A DNA stretch of 17,052 bases from Rhodobacterales bacterium (GTDB lineage Bacteria; Pseudomonadota; Alphaproteobacteria; Rhodobacterales; Rhodobacteraceae): the NCBI GenBank assembly GCA_013298675.1, contig JAAFIJ010000020.1, positions 1 to 17,052 of the forward strand, read 5' to 3'. Below are positions 1 through 6,887 of the stretch, piece after piece. The notes under the pieces were generated by a model, which did no database searches, had not been told where the DNA came from, and worked only from the letters and a program-made list of their open reading frames with translations. The position numbers and the translations under genes are program-made. Numbering within the stretch: the stretch's first letter is position 1; every line of letters begins with the position of its first letter.

Positions 1-2470
1 TGAAGGCCGACTCACCCTCAGGGATAGGCTGCACAGGTGCGTTCGGGTCGATTTCAACGGCAACCGGGATCAAGGCCGCCCTGATTTTTGGCCGCTCTGC
101 CTTTTCGCCCTTATATCCAAGCCCACCCATCAGGTCGGCAAACTGTTCCAGCGTCATGCCAGTGATCGACAACATGTCAGGCGTTGCCTCAAACCCGGCG
201 CGGCTGTCTTTTTGACGCAGGATATCAGCCAGACGTTCCAACATATCTATGCGGATCGCCCGGACCCCTGCTGGATGATATCCAGCCAAGGTATAATGCG
301 ACTTTGGCACTTCGGGAATATTAGGAATCGTCACCAGACCGGGCGGCGGGCTTTCTGGAAACTCCGAAAGGTCATTCCACAAAGACCAAAGGACAAGACG
401 CAAGCGGGTCGGCGCGGGTTTCAAAAGTGCGGGCAGGAAAATGGTAAACTGACCAAAGCGGACGCCGTGCTTGCGCAGGGCGCCGCGCGAGTCTTGATCC
501 AATTCCTTCACTTCGTTGGCAATGGTATCGCGCGAAATCACACCAAGGCCTTCACCCAGACGGAACGCAAAACCACGCGCCAAACCGACCAGCGCTTCGT
601 CGCGGGTCAGGGCCAACAGTGGTTCAAACTGTGCCGCGATCTTGCGGTCGATAAAGTGCTGCAACCGGCGGCGCACTTTTTCCGCGACATCGGGGCCTGC
701 TTCATCATCGACAAAAGCTTCGACTGCCGGGCGGGTAGGTTCCGCCCCCTTGATCAGTTTACCAATCGCCGAGGTGCCCCACATCAGGCCCCCCTGCTCG
801 GTAAAGTCCAGTTCGGTGTCGGGAGCGTTGTAAAAACGATCCGAACGCAAATGGAATTCGGGCTTCAACGCCTGAACCGCCGCTTGGCGAAGCGTATGTG
901 CCTCTTCCAAGGACCGTGTTGCGTCCTGCTGAAACCGGAATCCTTCAAGACGGCCGACGAATTCGCCTTCAACCATCACTTCGCTTTTGTCATTGACCTC
1001 GGCCACGAGGGTCTCCTTCTGGTTTAACCGCCGCAACAGAACACTGGTGCGCCGATCAACAAATCGTTGCGTCAGAGCCGCGTGAAGCGCATCTGACAGG
1101 CGGTCTTCTACAGCGCGCGTCTCTTCGCGCCAATGGCTTTCGTCTTCAACCCAGCCTTTACGCTGAGAAACATATGTCCAGGTGCGGATATATGCCAGTC
1201 GTTTCGAAAGGGTATCGATGTCGCCCCCCGGCTTATCAATACGCTCAATGGCTTTTTTAAGCCATTCGCTGGGCACGCGCGTCTGTGCAAGGCCGCGTCC
1301 CGTCAGAAAGTCGAACAATCGCGTCAAAAGCTGCGTGTGTTCCGTTTCTGACGCCGAACGAAAGTCTGGAACGCGGCACACATCCCACAAAAGGCGCACA
1401 CGTTGCGGGCTGGTCAGTTTGTCACGCACTTCGGGCAGCGCAGACAGAGTTTTCAGCGCCAAGATGTCATCGGCATCGCGCGCGCGGCTAAGCCACGGGT
1501 TGGAAGTGGGTGCCTCAAGGCTGCGGATCAACCGCTCTACTGTGCCAAATTCCAACTGATCGTTGCGCCATTGCAGTTTCTTGACCTGTTCAAAGCGGTG
1601 ATTCTCAATCGCATCGATGAGCTCGGCACTTAGATGGCGCACGTCACCCGTGACGCCAAAAGTCCCCGCTTCTTTGTGGCGCCCTGCCCGGCCCGCGATC
1701 TGGCCCAGCTCTTGCGGGTAAAGCGCGCGCATCCGGCGGCCGTCAAACTTGGCCGTAGCCGAAAAAGCGATGTGCTTGATATCAAGGTTGAGCCCCATGC
1801 CGATGGCATCAGTTGCCACCAGATAATCAACCTCGCCGTTTTGATAAAGCGCCACTTGCGCGTTGCGGGTCCGGGGCGAAAGCGCACCCATCACCACCGC
1901 ACACCCGCCCTTTTGACGGCGGATAAGTTCGGCAATCGCATAGACATTTTCAACCGAAAAGCCAACGATCGCACTGCGCGGCGGCATGCGGCTGATCTTT
2001 TTGGCCCCCGAATGGGTTAGCGTGGAAAACCGTTCCCGTTTGTAATACTGAACGCCGGGCAAAAGCGCCGCAATCGCATCGCGCATCGTATCTGCGCCCA
2101 AGAACAACGTCTCAAGCAGACCGCGCGCGTGAAGCAAACGTTGGGTAAAGATATGTCCGCGATCAAGATCAGCACACAACTGTATCTCATCAACGGCCAC
2201 AAAATCTGCGCCGATTTCCAGCGGCATCGCCTCAACCGTGCAGACCCAGTATTGGGCGCGGTCTGGCACAATCCGCTCTTCTCCTGTGATCAGCGCCACG
2301 ACAGAAGGACCACGAAGGGCGACAATGCGGTCATAAACCTCTCGCGCAAGCAGGCGCAGCGGCAAGCCAATGACCCCAGTGCGGTGGGTCAGCATCCGTT
2401 CAATCGCAAAATGTGTTTTGCCGGTATTCGTCGGCCCAAGGACCGCCGTTACCGCTTGTGCCGCACCCAT
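1..2470 (-). CDS. SUV3-like DEAD/DEAH-type helicase (3' end beyond window)
   Basis: The minus frame is open from an ATG at 2470 to the window edge, about 823 codons with no stop, so the C-terminus is missing. The N-terminus carries a Walker A motif (GPTNTGKT, residues 12-19). A DEIQ box at 94-97 is the SUV3-type variant of DEAD. Motif V (ATDAIGMGLNL) lies near 219-229 and motif VI (QIAGRAGR) at 257-264. These support an ATP-dependent superfamily 2 nucleic-acid helicase, probably acting on RNA; the target cannot be told from sequence. Rhodobacteraceae homologues are often annotated as helicase-related or MgpS-like and are about 900-1000 aa long. A GTG lies directly before the ATG and could also start translation. 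The gene begins 9 bp after the TPR gene's stop on the same strand, so the two are probably cotranscribed. Several long open frames on the opposite strand are shadows of this gene. Confidence 0.93.
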   Translation of the reverse strand, partial: MGAAQAVTAVLGPTNTGKTHFAIERMLTHRTGVIGLPLRLLAREVYDRIVALRGPSVVALITGEERIVPDRAQYWVCTVEAMPLEIGADFVAVDEIQLCADLDRGHIFTQRLLHARGLLETLFLGADTMRDAIAALLPGVQYYKRERFSTLTHSGAKKISRMPPRSAIVGFSVENVYAIAELIRRQKGGCAVVMGALSPRTRNAQVALYQNGEVDYLVATDAIGMGLNLDIKHIAFSATAKFDGRRMRALYPQELGQIAGRAGRHKEAGTFGVTGDVRHLSAELIDAIENHRFEQVKKLQWRNDQLEFGTVERLIRSLEAPTSNPWLSRARDADDILALKTLSALPEVRDKLTSPQRVRLLWDVCRVPDFRSASETEHTQLLTRLFDFLTGRGLAQTRVPSEWLKKAIERIDKPGGDIDTLSKRLAYIRTWTYVSQRKGWVEDESHWREETRAVEDRLSDALHAALTQRFVDRRTSVLLRRLNQKETLVAEVNDKSEVMVEGEFVGRLEGFRFQQDATRSLEEAHTLRQAAVQALKPEFHLRSDRFYNAPDTELDFTEQGGLMWGTSAIGKLIKGAEPTRPAVEAFVDDEAGPDVAEKVRRRLQHFIDRKIAAQFEPLLALTRDEALVGLARGFAFRLGEGLGVISRDTIANEVKELDQDSRGALRKHGVRFGQFTIFLPALLKPAPTRLRLVLWSLWNDLSEFPESPPPGLVTIPNIPEVPKSHYTLAGYHPAGVRAIRIDMLERLADILRQKDSRAGFEATPDMLSITGMTLEQFADLMGGLGYKGEKAERPKIRAALIPVAVEIDPNAPVQPIPEGESAF

Positions 2471-2479
2471 CACTTTGCC

Positions 2480-3040
2480 CTACAATTCCTTGCCGTCACG
2501 CTGGGCTTCCAGCCGGGTGATAGCGTCCAATACCCCTGGTGAATTGGGATGTATAGCCAAGACCCTGCGGTAAACCTCCAGGGCTTGTTCGGGGCGGTTC
2601 AACTCTTCGAAAATTGCGGCGAGCCCACTGAGCGCACCAAAATGACGCGGGTTCAGCGACAAGACATGTGCGATATCGGCCACGGATGGACCAAGATCAC
2701 CAGCCATATAATAAGCAGTTGCGCGCGCATTCCATCCTTCGGCAAATTCCGGCGCATGGTCGGTCAGCGCTGTCAGATGTTCAATCGCAATCTCTGGCAT
2801 CCCTTGTGCCATCGCATCGCGGCCCCGTTCCAACAACAAATCCATCGCCGGAGATCCGGATTTCGACCATTCGCGCCAAATCTTATCTTCAATCTCGGGT
2901 GCGCTTTCGGCATCTGCCGTCAGCAATTCGTTGAAAAGGGCATCAATATCCGTGCTTTGTGCAAAAACTGGCGTGCAAAGCAAAAAAAGCAGCATAAATG
3001 CCGCAACGATACGATTGTGAAACGATCCAAGCGCTTTCAT
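2480..3040 (-). CDS. Secreted or periplasmic tetratricopeptide-repeat protein
   Basis: From the ATG at 3040 the product is 186 aa. It opens with MKALGSFHNR, a hydrophobic core (about residues 9-24: IVAAFMLLFLLC) and a VFAQ junction, a classic Sec signal peptide with likely cleavage after Ala. The rest is helical with TPR spacing. At least two repeats are visible: one around GWNARATAYYMAGDLGPSVA, the next around GALSGLAAIFEELNRPEQAL followed by YRRVLAIHPNSP. TPR proteins are protein-interaction scaffolds; no enzymatic motif is present. An in-frame TTG at 3058 would add six residues (LRYFGF) before the signal peptide and is less likely. The gene lies just upstream of the helicase on the same strand and is divergent from the SCP2-like gene across 62 bp. 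The partner protein is unknown. Confidence 0.88.
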   Translation of the reverse strand: MKALGSFHNRIVAAFMLLFLLCTPVFAQSTDIDALFNELLTADAESAPEIEDKIWREWSKSGSPAMDLLLERGRDAMAQGMPEIAIEHLTALTDHAPEFAEGWNARATAYYMAGDLGPSVADIAHVLSLNPRHFGALSGLAAIFEELNRPEQALEVYRRVLAIHPNSPGVLDAITRLEAQRDGKEL

Positions 3041-3090
3041 AAAGCCAAAGTAACGCAACTGCGCCGAAAAACCAGAGGCTGCGGTTCACA

Positions 3091-3096
3091 AAGGAG
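3091..3096 (+). promoter_or_regulatory. Shine-Dalgarno site of the SCP2-like gene
   Basis: AAGGAG lies six bases before the ATG at 3103. It is the strongest ribosome binding site on the plus strand here and fixes the start of this small gene. Confidence 0.85.
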
Positions 3097-3102
3097 AGAC
3101 CG

Positions 3103-3390
3103 ATGAGCAAAATCATAGATACCGCCGTCGCTGCATTGGCGATCAAGATGCCCAACGGGTTCAGCTCTGTCGCCAAATTCGTCATCCCGGGCGAAGGCTC
3201 CATCGTAGTGGATGCAAACGGTGTGCGCGCAAGCGACGATGAGGCGGACGTCACGCTGACCGCCTCAGCCGAAGTTTTTGAAGGCATTCTCAGCGGAGAC
3301 ATGAACGCGACCATGGCTTTCATGACCGGAAAACTGTCCGTTGATGGCAATATGGGCCTTGCGATGCAACTCGGCGCGGCCCTGTCTTGA
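3103..3390 (+). CDS. SCP2 sterol-binding domain protein (95 aa)
   Basis: This short acidic protein fits the SCP2 fold along its whole length. It has a strand-rich core (FVIPGEGSIVVDANGV), an acidic turn followed by DVTLTASAEVFEGILSGDMN, and a C-terminal segment (AFMTGKLSVDGNMGLAMQL) that is the characteristic end of bacterial SCP2 domains. Family members bind lipids or other hydrophobic molecules in a tunnel; the ligand of bacterial stand-alone versions is mostly unknown. There is no signal peptide, so a cytoplasmic location is likely. The start is fixed by AAGGAG at 3091-3096. The stop codon overlaps the TTG start of the downstream hydrolase, which suggests a two-gene operon with coupled translation and perhaps a shared role in lipid handling; the shared role is inference. 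Confidence 0.88.
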   Translation: MSKIIDTAVAALAIKMPNGFSSVAKFVIPGEGSIVVDANGVRASDDEADVTLTASAEVFEGILSGDMNATMAFMTGKLSVDGNMGLAMQLGAALS

Positions 3391-4358
3391 AGGCGGCACC
3401 TTTGGTGGAGGCGCCGTTTCACGCTGATCTGGCAGACGGACCGGATGGCGGTCGCGCATTTTGGGTTCAGGCATCCGACGGCGTGCGCGTGCGTTTGGGT
3501 CTTTGGGCCACGCCCGATTTGACGCAAGGTGGCGAATTGACCAAAGGCACAGTGCTGCTCTTGCCCGGACGGACCGAATACATCGAAAAATATGGCCGTG
3601 CGGCGCAGGACCTGACACAGCGCGGCTATGCGACGCTGTCGATTGATTGGCGCGGTCAAGGGCTTGCGGATCGCCCCTTTGAAGATCCGATGGTGGGTCA
3701 CATTGAGGATTTTTCGGAATATCAGTTGGATCTGGCCGCGATGGTCAGTTTTGCAGAGACGCAGAATTTGCCCAAGCCCTATTACATGATCGCCCATTCC
3801 ATGGGCGGCTGCATTGCGCTGCGCGCCCTGATCAACGGGTTGAAAGTTAACGCCGTTGCCTTTTCGTCACCTATGTGGGGAATATTGATGGCCGCTTGGA
3901 TGCGGCCCATGGCGCAAATCTTGGCCAATGCCTCTCGCTGGTTCAACTTCGATCACAAATATGCCCCCGGCACCGGCGCGCGAACCTATGTGGTCGACCA
4001 ACCCTTTTCCGGCAACACTTTGACAACCGACGCCGAGATGTGGGCCTATATGCGTGAACAAGCGGTGGGCGCGCCAGAGTTGGCTTTGGGCGGCCCCAGC
4101 CTTGGCTGGTTGCAGGCCGCATTGGCCGAGTGTCATGATCTGTCGTTGCGTGACTCGCCCAAACACCCTGCCCTGTGCGCGCTTGGCACCGCAGAAAAGA
4201 TCGTCGACGTCGCCCCTATTCACAATCGGATGGCGCGCTGGTCAAATGCGCAGCTTGATCTTTATCCGGGCGCGGAACACGAGGTGATGATGGAACGTCC
4301 GGCGTCCAGACAGCGCTTTTTTGATGAGGCGGTAAAGCTGTTTGCAGCCCACCCTTAA
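3387..4358 (+). CDS. Alpha/beta hydrolase (monoglyceride lipase / lysophospholipase-like)
   Basis: The 323-aa product is an alpha/beta hydrolase of the lysophospholipase-like group. The oxyanion region is LLLPGRTEYIEKYG (about 57-70). SIDWRGQG follows at 85-92. The nucleophile elbow AHSMGG places Ser138 as nucleophile. Near the C-terminus, Asp274 (IVDVAP) and His298 (GAEHEVMME) complete a plausible catalytic triad. The family hydrolyses ester bonds, commonly in glycerolipids; the real substrate is unknown. There is no signal peptide. The start is uncertain: TTG at 3387 overlaps the SCP2 stop (TTGA), and in-frame TTG 3402 and GTG 3405 are alternatives. I chose 3387 because the overlap is typical of coupled translation and no ATG precedes the conserved region. 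The gene converges on the Anbu gene with a 12-bp gap and no obvious terminator. Confidence 0.9.
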   Translation: MKAAPLVEAPFHADLADGPDGGRAFWVQASDGVRVRLGLWATPDLTQGGELTKGTVLLLPGRTEYIEKYGRAAQDLTQRGYATLSIDWRGQGLADRPFEDPMVGHIEDFSEYQLDLAAMVSFAETQNLPKPYYMIAHSMGGCIALRALINGLKVNAVAFSSPMWGILMAAWMRPMAQILANASRWFNFDHKYAPGTGARTYVVDQPFSGNTLTTDAEMWAYMREQAVGAPELALGGPSLGWLQAALAECHDLSLRDSPKHPALCALGTAEKIVDVAPIHNRMARWSNAQLDLYPGAEHEVMMERPASRQRFFDEAVKLFAAHP

Positions 4359-4370
4359 CCGACCGCAAAA

Positions 4371-5096
4371 TTAAAGTGTGATGGTGCTAAAGCCGTTACG
4401 CAATGCATCCGACCATGCGTCTGACATGGCGCTAAACGCCTTGTCGCCCGCCTCAATCCGACGTTTGCGCGATACGCGGCAGGCGTCGCGCTCTATCACA
4501 CACAGATCAAGGGGCATGCCGACCGAAAGGTTTGACCGAAGCGTCGAATCCATCGACAACAGCACCGCTTTTTCGGCGTCGGCCAATGAGGTGGCAGGCT
4601 TTACCACCCTGTCGAGAATTGGCTTGCCGTATTTATGCTCTCCAATTTGCAAGAACGGGGTGTCTTCGGTCGCCTCGATGAAGTTGCCTTCGGGATAGAT
4701 CAGGAACATCCGCATAGCGCCGCCCTTGCGCTGACCCGCCACGATCATCGTGGCAGATGCGCTTTGCTTCATGTTGGTCAACTTGTCGTCAATCTCAAGC
4801 CGCACTTTGGCCAGCATATCGCCGATGATTGACGCAACCTGAAGCATCGTCGGCGCTTTCATGATTGACGTCTCGTCACTGGCATCGGGATGTTCGATCG
4901 CATCTTTGATCCGGGCCAACGTGGTCTGCGTGACCGACAAGGAGCCCGCAGTCACAATCGCGATCACCCGCTCTCCGGGGTCTTCGAAATGAAACATTTT
5001 CCGGTAGACCGAAATGTTATCAAGACCCGCATTCGTGCGTGTATCTGAAAGCAAGACCATGCCTTCGTTCAACAAAAGGCCAACACAATAGGTCAT
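4371..5096 (-). CDS. Anbu-type proteasome-like peptidase subunit
   Basis: The 241-aa product begins MTYCVGLLL. Thr2 would become the N-terminal nucleophile after Met removal, so there is no propeptide. Asp18 (LLSDTR) and Lys33 (YRKMFHF) occupy the positions of the catalytic Asp and Lys of proteasome beta subunits. Family features include AIVTAGSLSVTQTTLARI in the first half and the central EGNFIEATEDTPFLQIGEHKYGKPILDR. This is the Anbu (ancestral beta subunit) family: Ntn-hydrolases thought to form oligomers distinct from HslV and the 20S proteasome, with unclear activity. The gene is last in the cassette, 30 bp after the transglutaminase gene, with its own GGAG in GGCGGAGACGG before the ATG. 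Product length matches the family. Its position after ATP-grasp, alpha-E and transglutaminase genes is the known Anbu context and supports the call. Confidence 0.94.
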   Translation of the reverse strand: MTYCVGLLLNEGMVLLSDTRTNAGLDNISVYRKMFHFEDPGERVIAIVTAGSLSVTQTTLARIKDAIEHPDASDETSIMKAPTMLQVASIIGDMLAKVRLEIDDKLTNMKQSASATMIVAGQRKGGAMRMFLIYPEGNFIEATEDTPFLQIGEHKYGKPILDRVVKPATSLADAEKAVLLSMDSTLRSNLSVGMPLDLCVIERDACRVSRKRRIEAGDKAFSAMSDAWSDALRNGFSTITL

Positions 5097-5126
5097 CGTC
5101 CGTCTCCGCCAAAAGTTGGCGCGACC

Positions 5127-5933
5127 CTATTGTTGTTGGGTTTGAACCGCAACCGTTACCAGCAGCTTTTCTATCCCCTGCCCCCGGGAAACCCCGCGAA
5201 TGGGGGCAGCATCCTGGGCATCAAGCCCCGAGCCTAGCCGAATGTAACGCTCATCCGGGCAGCACTGGTTGGCAGGATCAAACCCGATCCAACCAAAGCC
5301 GGGAACGTTCAATTCAGCCCAGGCATGTGCCGCCTCATGCGCCATCCCGTCGTTGCTAGATTGCAAATAGCCCGACACATAGCGTGCAGGAATGCCTTGT
5401 GACCGGGCGAGGGCAAGCAACGCATGGGCGTGATCCTGACAAACGCCTTCGCCTTGGGCCAGTGCTTCGGCTGCGGTGGTATGGGCATGGGTGGATCCGG
5501 GGCGGTAGGCAATGGCCGCTGACACACTGGCCGACATCGCATGCGCGCTAGAAAGGATATCCTCGCTAAGGGCGGCAGCCCCCAATGCGCGCAATGCCGG
5601 ATCAAAATTGGTAAAGGGGGTTTCGCGCAAATATGCCTCTGGCGAAACAGATTCGCGGCTGCCCTTCAAAACGCCCGCGAGGTCGGTGGTTTCCACCTCT
5701 CCGTGAACACGGACCTCAATATGGGACACCGGCCCGGCAACTGACCACGCTTGCACCCAATCGCCCGCGCCGTCTCGAAATCCACCGCCCATGGTGCCGC
5801 CAGAGACGGAGACGTTCCAACTGATCGTGCGTTGACCGGCGAACTTAGTCGGGGTCAACCGGTGACTTTGCACCACGCCACGGACCGGGCGGTCATATTC
5901 GTAACGGGTGACGTGATCGACACTTAGCAGCAT
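5127..5933 (-). CDS. Transglutaminase-like cysteine peptidase
   Basis: The 268-aa product starts with the N-terminal beta domain typical of bacterial transglutaminase-like proteins (HVTRYEYDRPV, then SHRLTPT). The papain-fold core follows with a clear triad: Cys165 in GEGVCQDHAH, His203 in AAHAWAEL and Asp219 in WIGFDPANQ. YRPGSTHAHTTAAEAL just before the Cys is also characteristic. Bacterial members usually act as peptidases or amidases rather than cross-linkers. There is no signal peptide, so it is presumably cytoplasmic like its cassette partners. The ATG at 5933 overlaps the alpha-E stop codon (TGATG), indicating translational coupling. The C-terminus ends in QTQQQ, which has no recognised role. 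Within the cassette it could cleave or trim a peptide made by the ATP-grasp enzyme; this is inference. Confidence 0.93.
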   Translation of the reverse strand: MLLSVDHVTRYEYDRPVRGVVQSHRLTPTKFAGQRTISWNVSVSGGTMGGGFRDGAGDWVQAWSVAGPVSHIEVRVHGEVETTDLAGVLKGSRESVSPEAYLRETPFTNFDPALRALGAAALSEDILSSAHAMSASVSAAIAYRPGSTHAHTTAAEALAQGEGVCQDHAHALLALARSQGIPARYVSGYLQSSNDGMAHEAAHAWAELNVPGFGWIGFDPANQCCPDERYIRLGSGLDAQDAAPIRGVSRGQGIEKLLVTVAVQTQQQ

Positions 5934-6883
5934 CAGTGCATATCCCCTGAAAGATAACTGTTGTGGATGACGACGCCCAAGTTGGCCACTTGGCGAATAT
6001 AGCGTGACAGGAACTCGTGCAGTCCCTCTTCAAAAATCTGATCGGTCGATTGATCCTGCAACTCTGCCAACAACGCCGTCGTTGCCACTTGTGCCTCTGT
6101 GTCGCGCCCATAGAGCGTGGCGAGCCGCGCCATGTGATTGTTCATCCCCGCCACGCAGGTCCAAATGGATCGAGGGCATTGCGGATTAAGGATCAGGAAA
6201 TGGGCAATTTTGGCCGGCGTAATCTCACCACCATAAGCCCAATGAAAGGCGCGGTTGGCCGACAAGGCCCGCAGCAGCATCGACCATTGATCATTGTCTT
6301 GCCCGGTACCTACATAGCCCGCCCGCGGTAACAAAACGTAGTACTTCACATCCATCAGACGCGCCGTGCTGTCGCCTCGTTCCAGATAGTAGCCGATGTT
6401 CAAAAAGTTGTAGCCGTCGTTGCGCAGCAACGTCGCATCAATTGCCCCGCGTACCATCGCGGTGTGTTTCATCACCCAATCGGTTAAACGTGACAATTCC
6501 AGCGTGGCACGCGGTTGTGCCTCCAACAGCTTTAGTTCTTGAAACGCGGTGTTCAACGCGTCCCAAACTTGGGTGGTCAGCGCCGTGCGCACAATGCGCG
6601 CATTTTCGCGCGCAAGGGTCAGACATGACGCCACAGAGTTTGAATTGTCGCGATCAAAGAACAGATAGCTTTCGATGTTATGCTGGTTCGGGGGCCCGTA
6701 TTTTGCGACATAGCCGCCAGAATTGCCCGATGCTTTCAGCAAGCTGTCCCATTCGGTTTTGTAGCCTTGTGTCGATGGCAACAGTGAAATGCGCGCGCCC
6801 ACCTCTAGCAGGCGCGCGATGGTTTCAGCCCGCTCCATATAGCGGGCGATCCAGTACAGGTTGTCGGCAGTTCTGCTTAGCAT
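5933..6883 (-). CDS. Alpha-E domain protein
   Basis: This 316-aa all-helical protein starts MLSRTADNLYWIARYMERAE, the signature N-terminus of the alpha-E family. A second copy of the key helix appears at about residues 156-178 (GYNFLNIGYYLERGDSTARL), so the ER pair at 17-18 is echoed at 167-168. The family occurs almost always beside circularly permuted ATP-grasp and transglutaminase genes; its biochemical role is unknown and it may be a scaffold or an enzyme. The start is ATG 6883: it follows the ATP-grasp stop by 4 bp, has GGAG seven bases upstream, and is where family members begin. An in-frame start at 6925 would add 14 residues inside the upstream gene and is rejected. The stop overlaps the transglutaminase ATG. 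Confidence 0.94.
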   Translation of the reverse strand: MLSRTADNLYWIARYMERAETIARLLEVGARISLLPSTQGYKTEWDSLLKASGNSGGYVAKYGPPNQHNIESYLFFDRDNSNSVASCLTLARENARIVRTALTTQVWDALNTAFQELKLLEAQPRATLELSRLTDWVMKHTAMVRGAIDATLLRNDGYNFLNIGYYLERGDSTARLMDVKYYVLLPRAGYVGTGQDNDQWSMLLRALSANRAFHWAYGGEITPAKIAHFLILNPQCPRSIWTCVAGMNNHMARLATLYGRDTEAQVATTALLAELQDQSTDQIFEEGLHEFLSRYIRQVANLGVVIHNSYLSGDMH

Positions 6884-6887
6884 CCGC

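Noticed and set aside
212..1027. Long plus-strand open frame (271 codons)
   Set aside because: Antisense to the helicase, whose frame is uninterrupted and carries clear family motifs. The plus product is rich in Arg, Gln and Phe and matches no family.
2549..3106. Plus-strand open frame of 185 codons
   Set aside because: Antisense to the TPR gene, which has a signal peptide and repeats. Its end overlaps the ribosome site of the SCP2-like gene.
2943..3797. Minus-strand open frame of 284 codons
   Set aside because: Antisense to the SCP2-like gene and hydrolase, and overlaps the TPR signal-peptide region in another frame.
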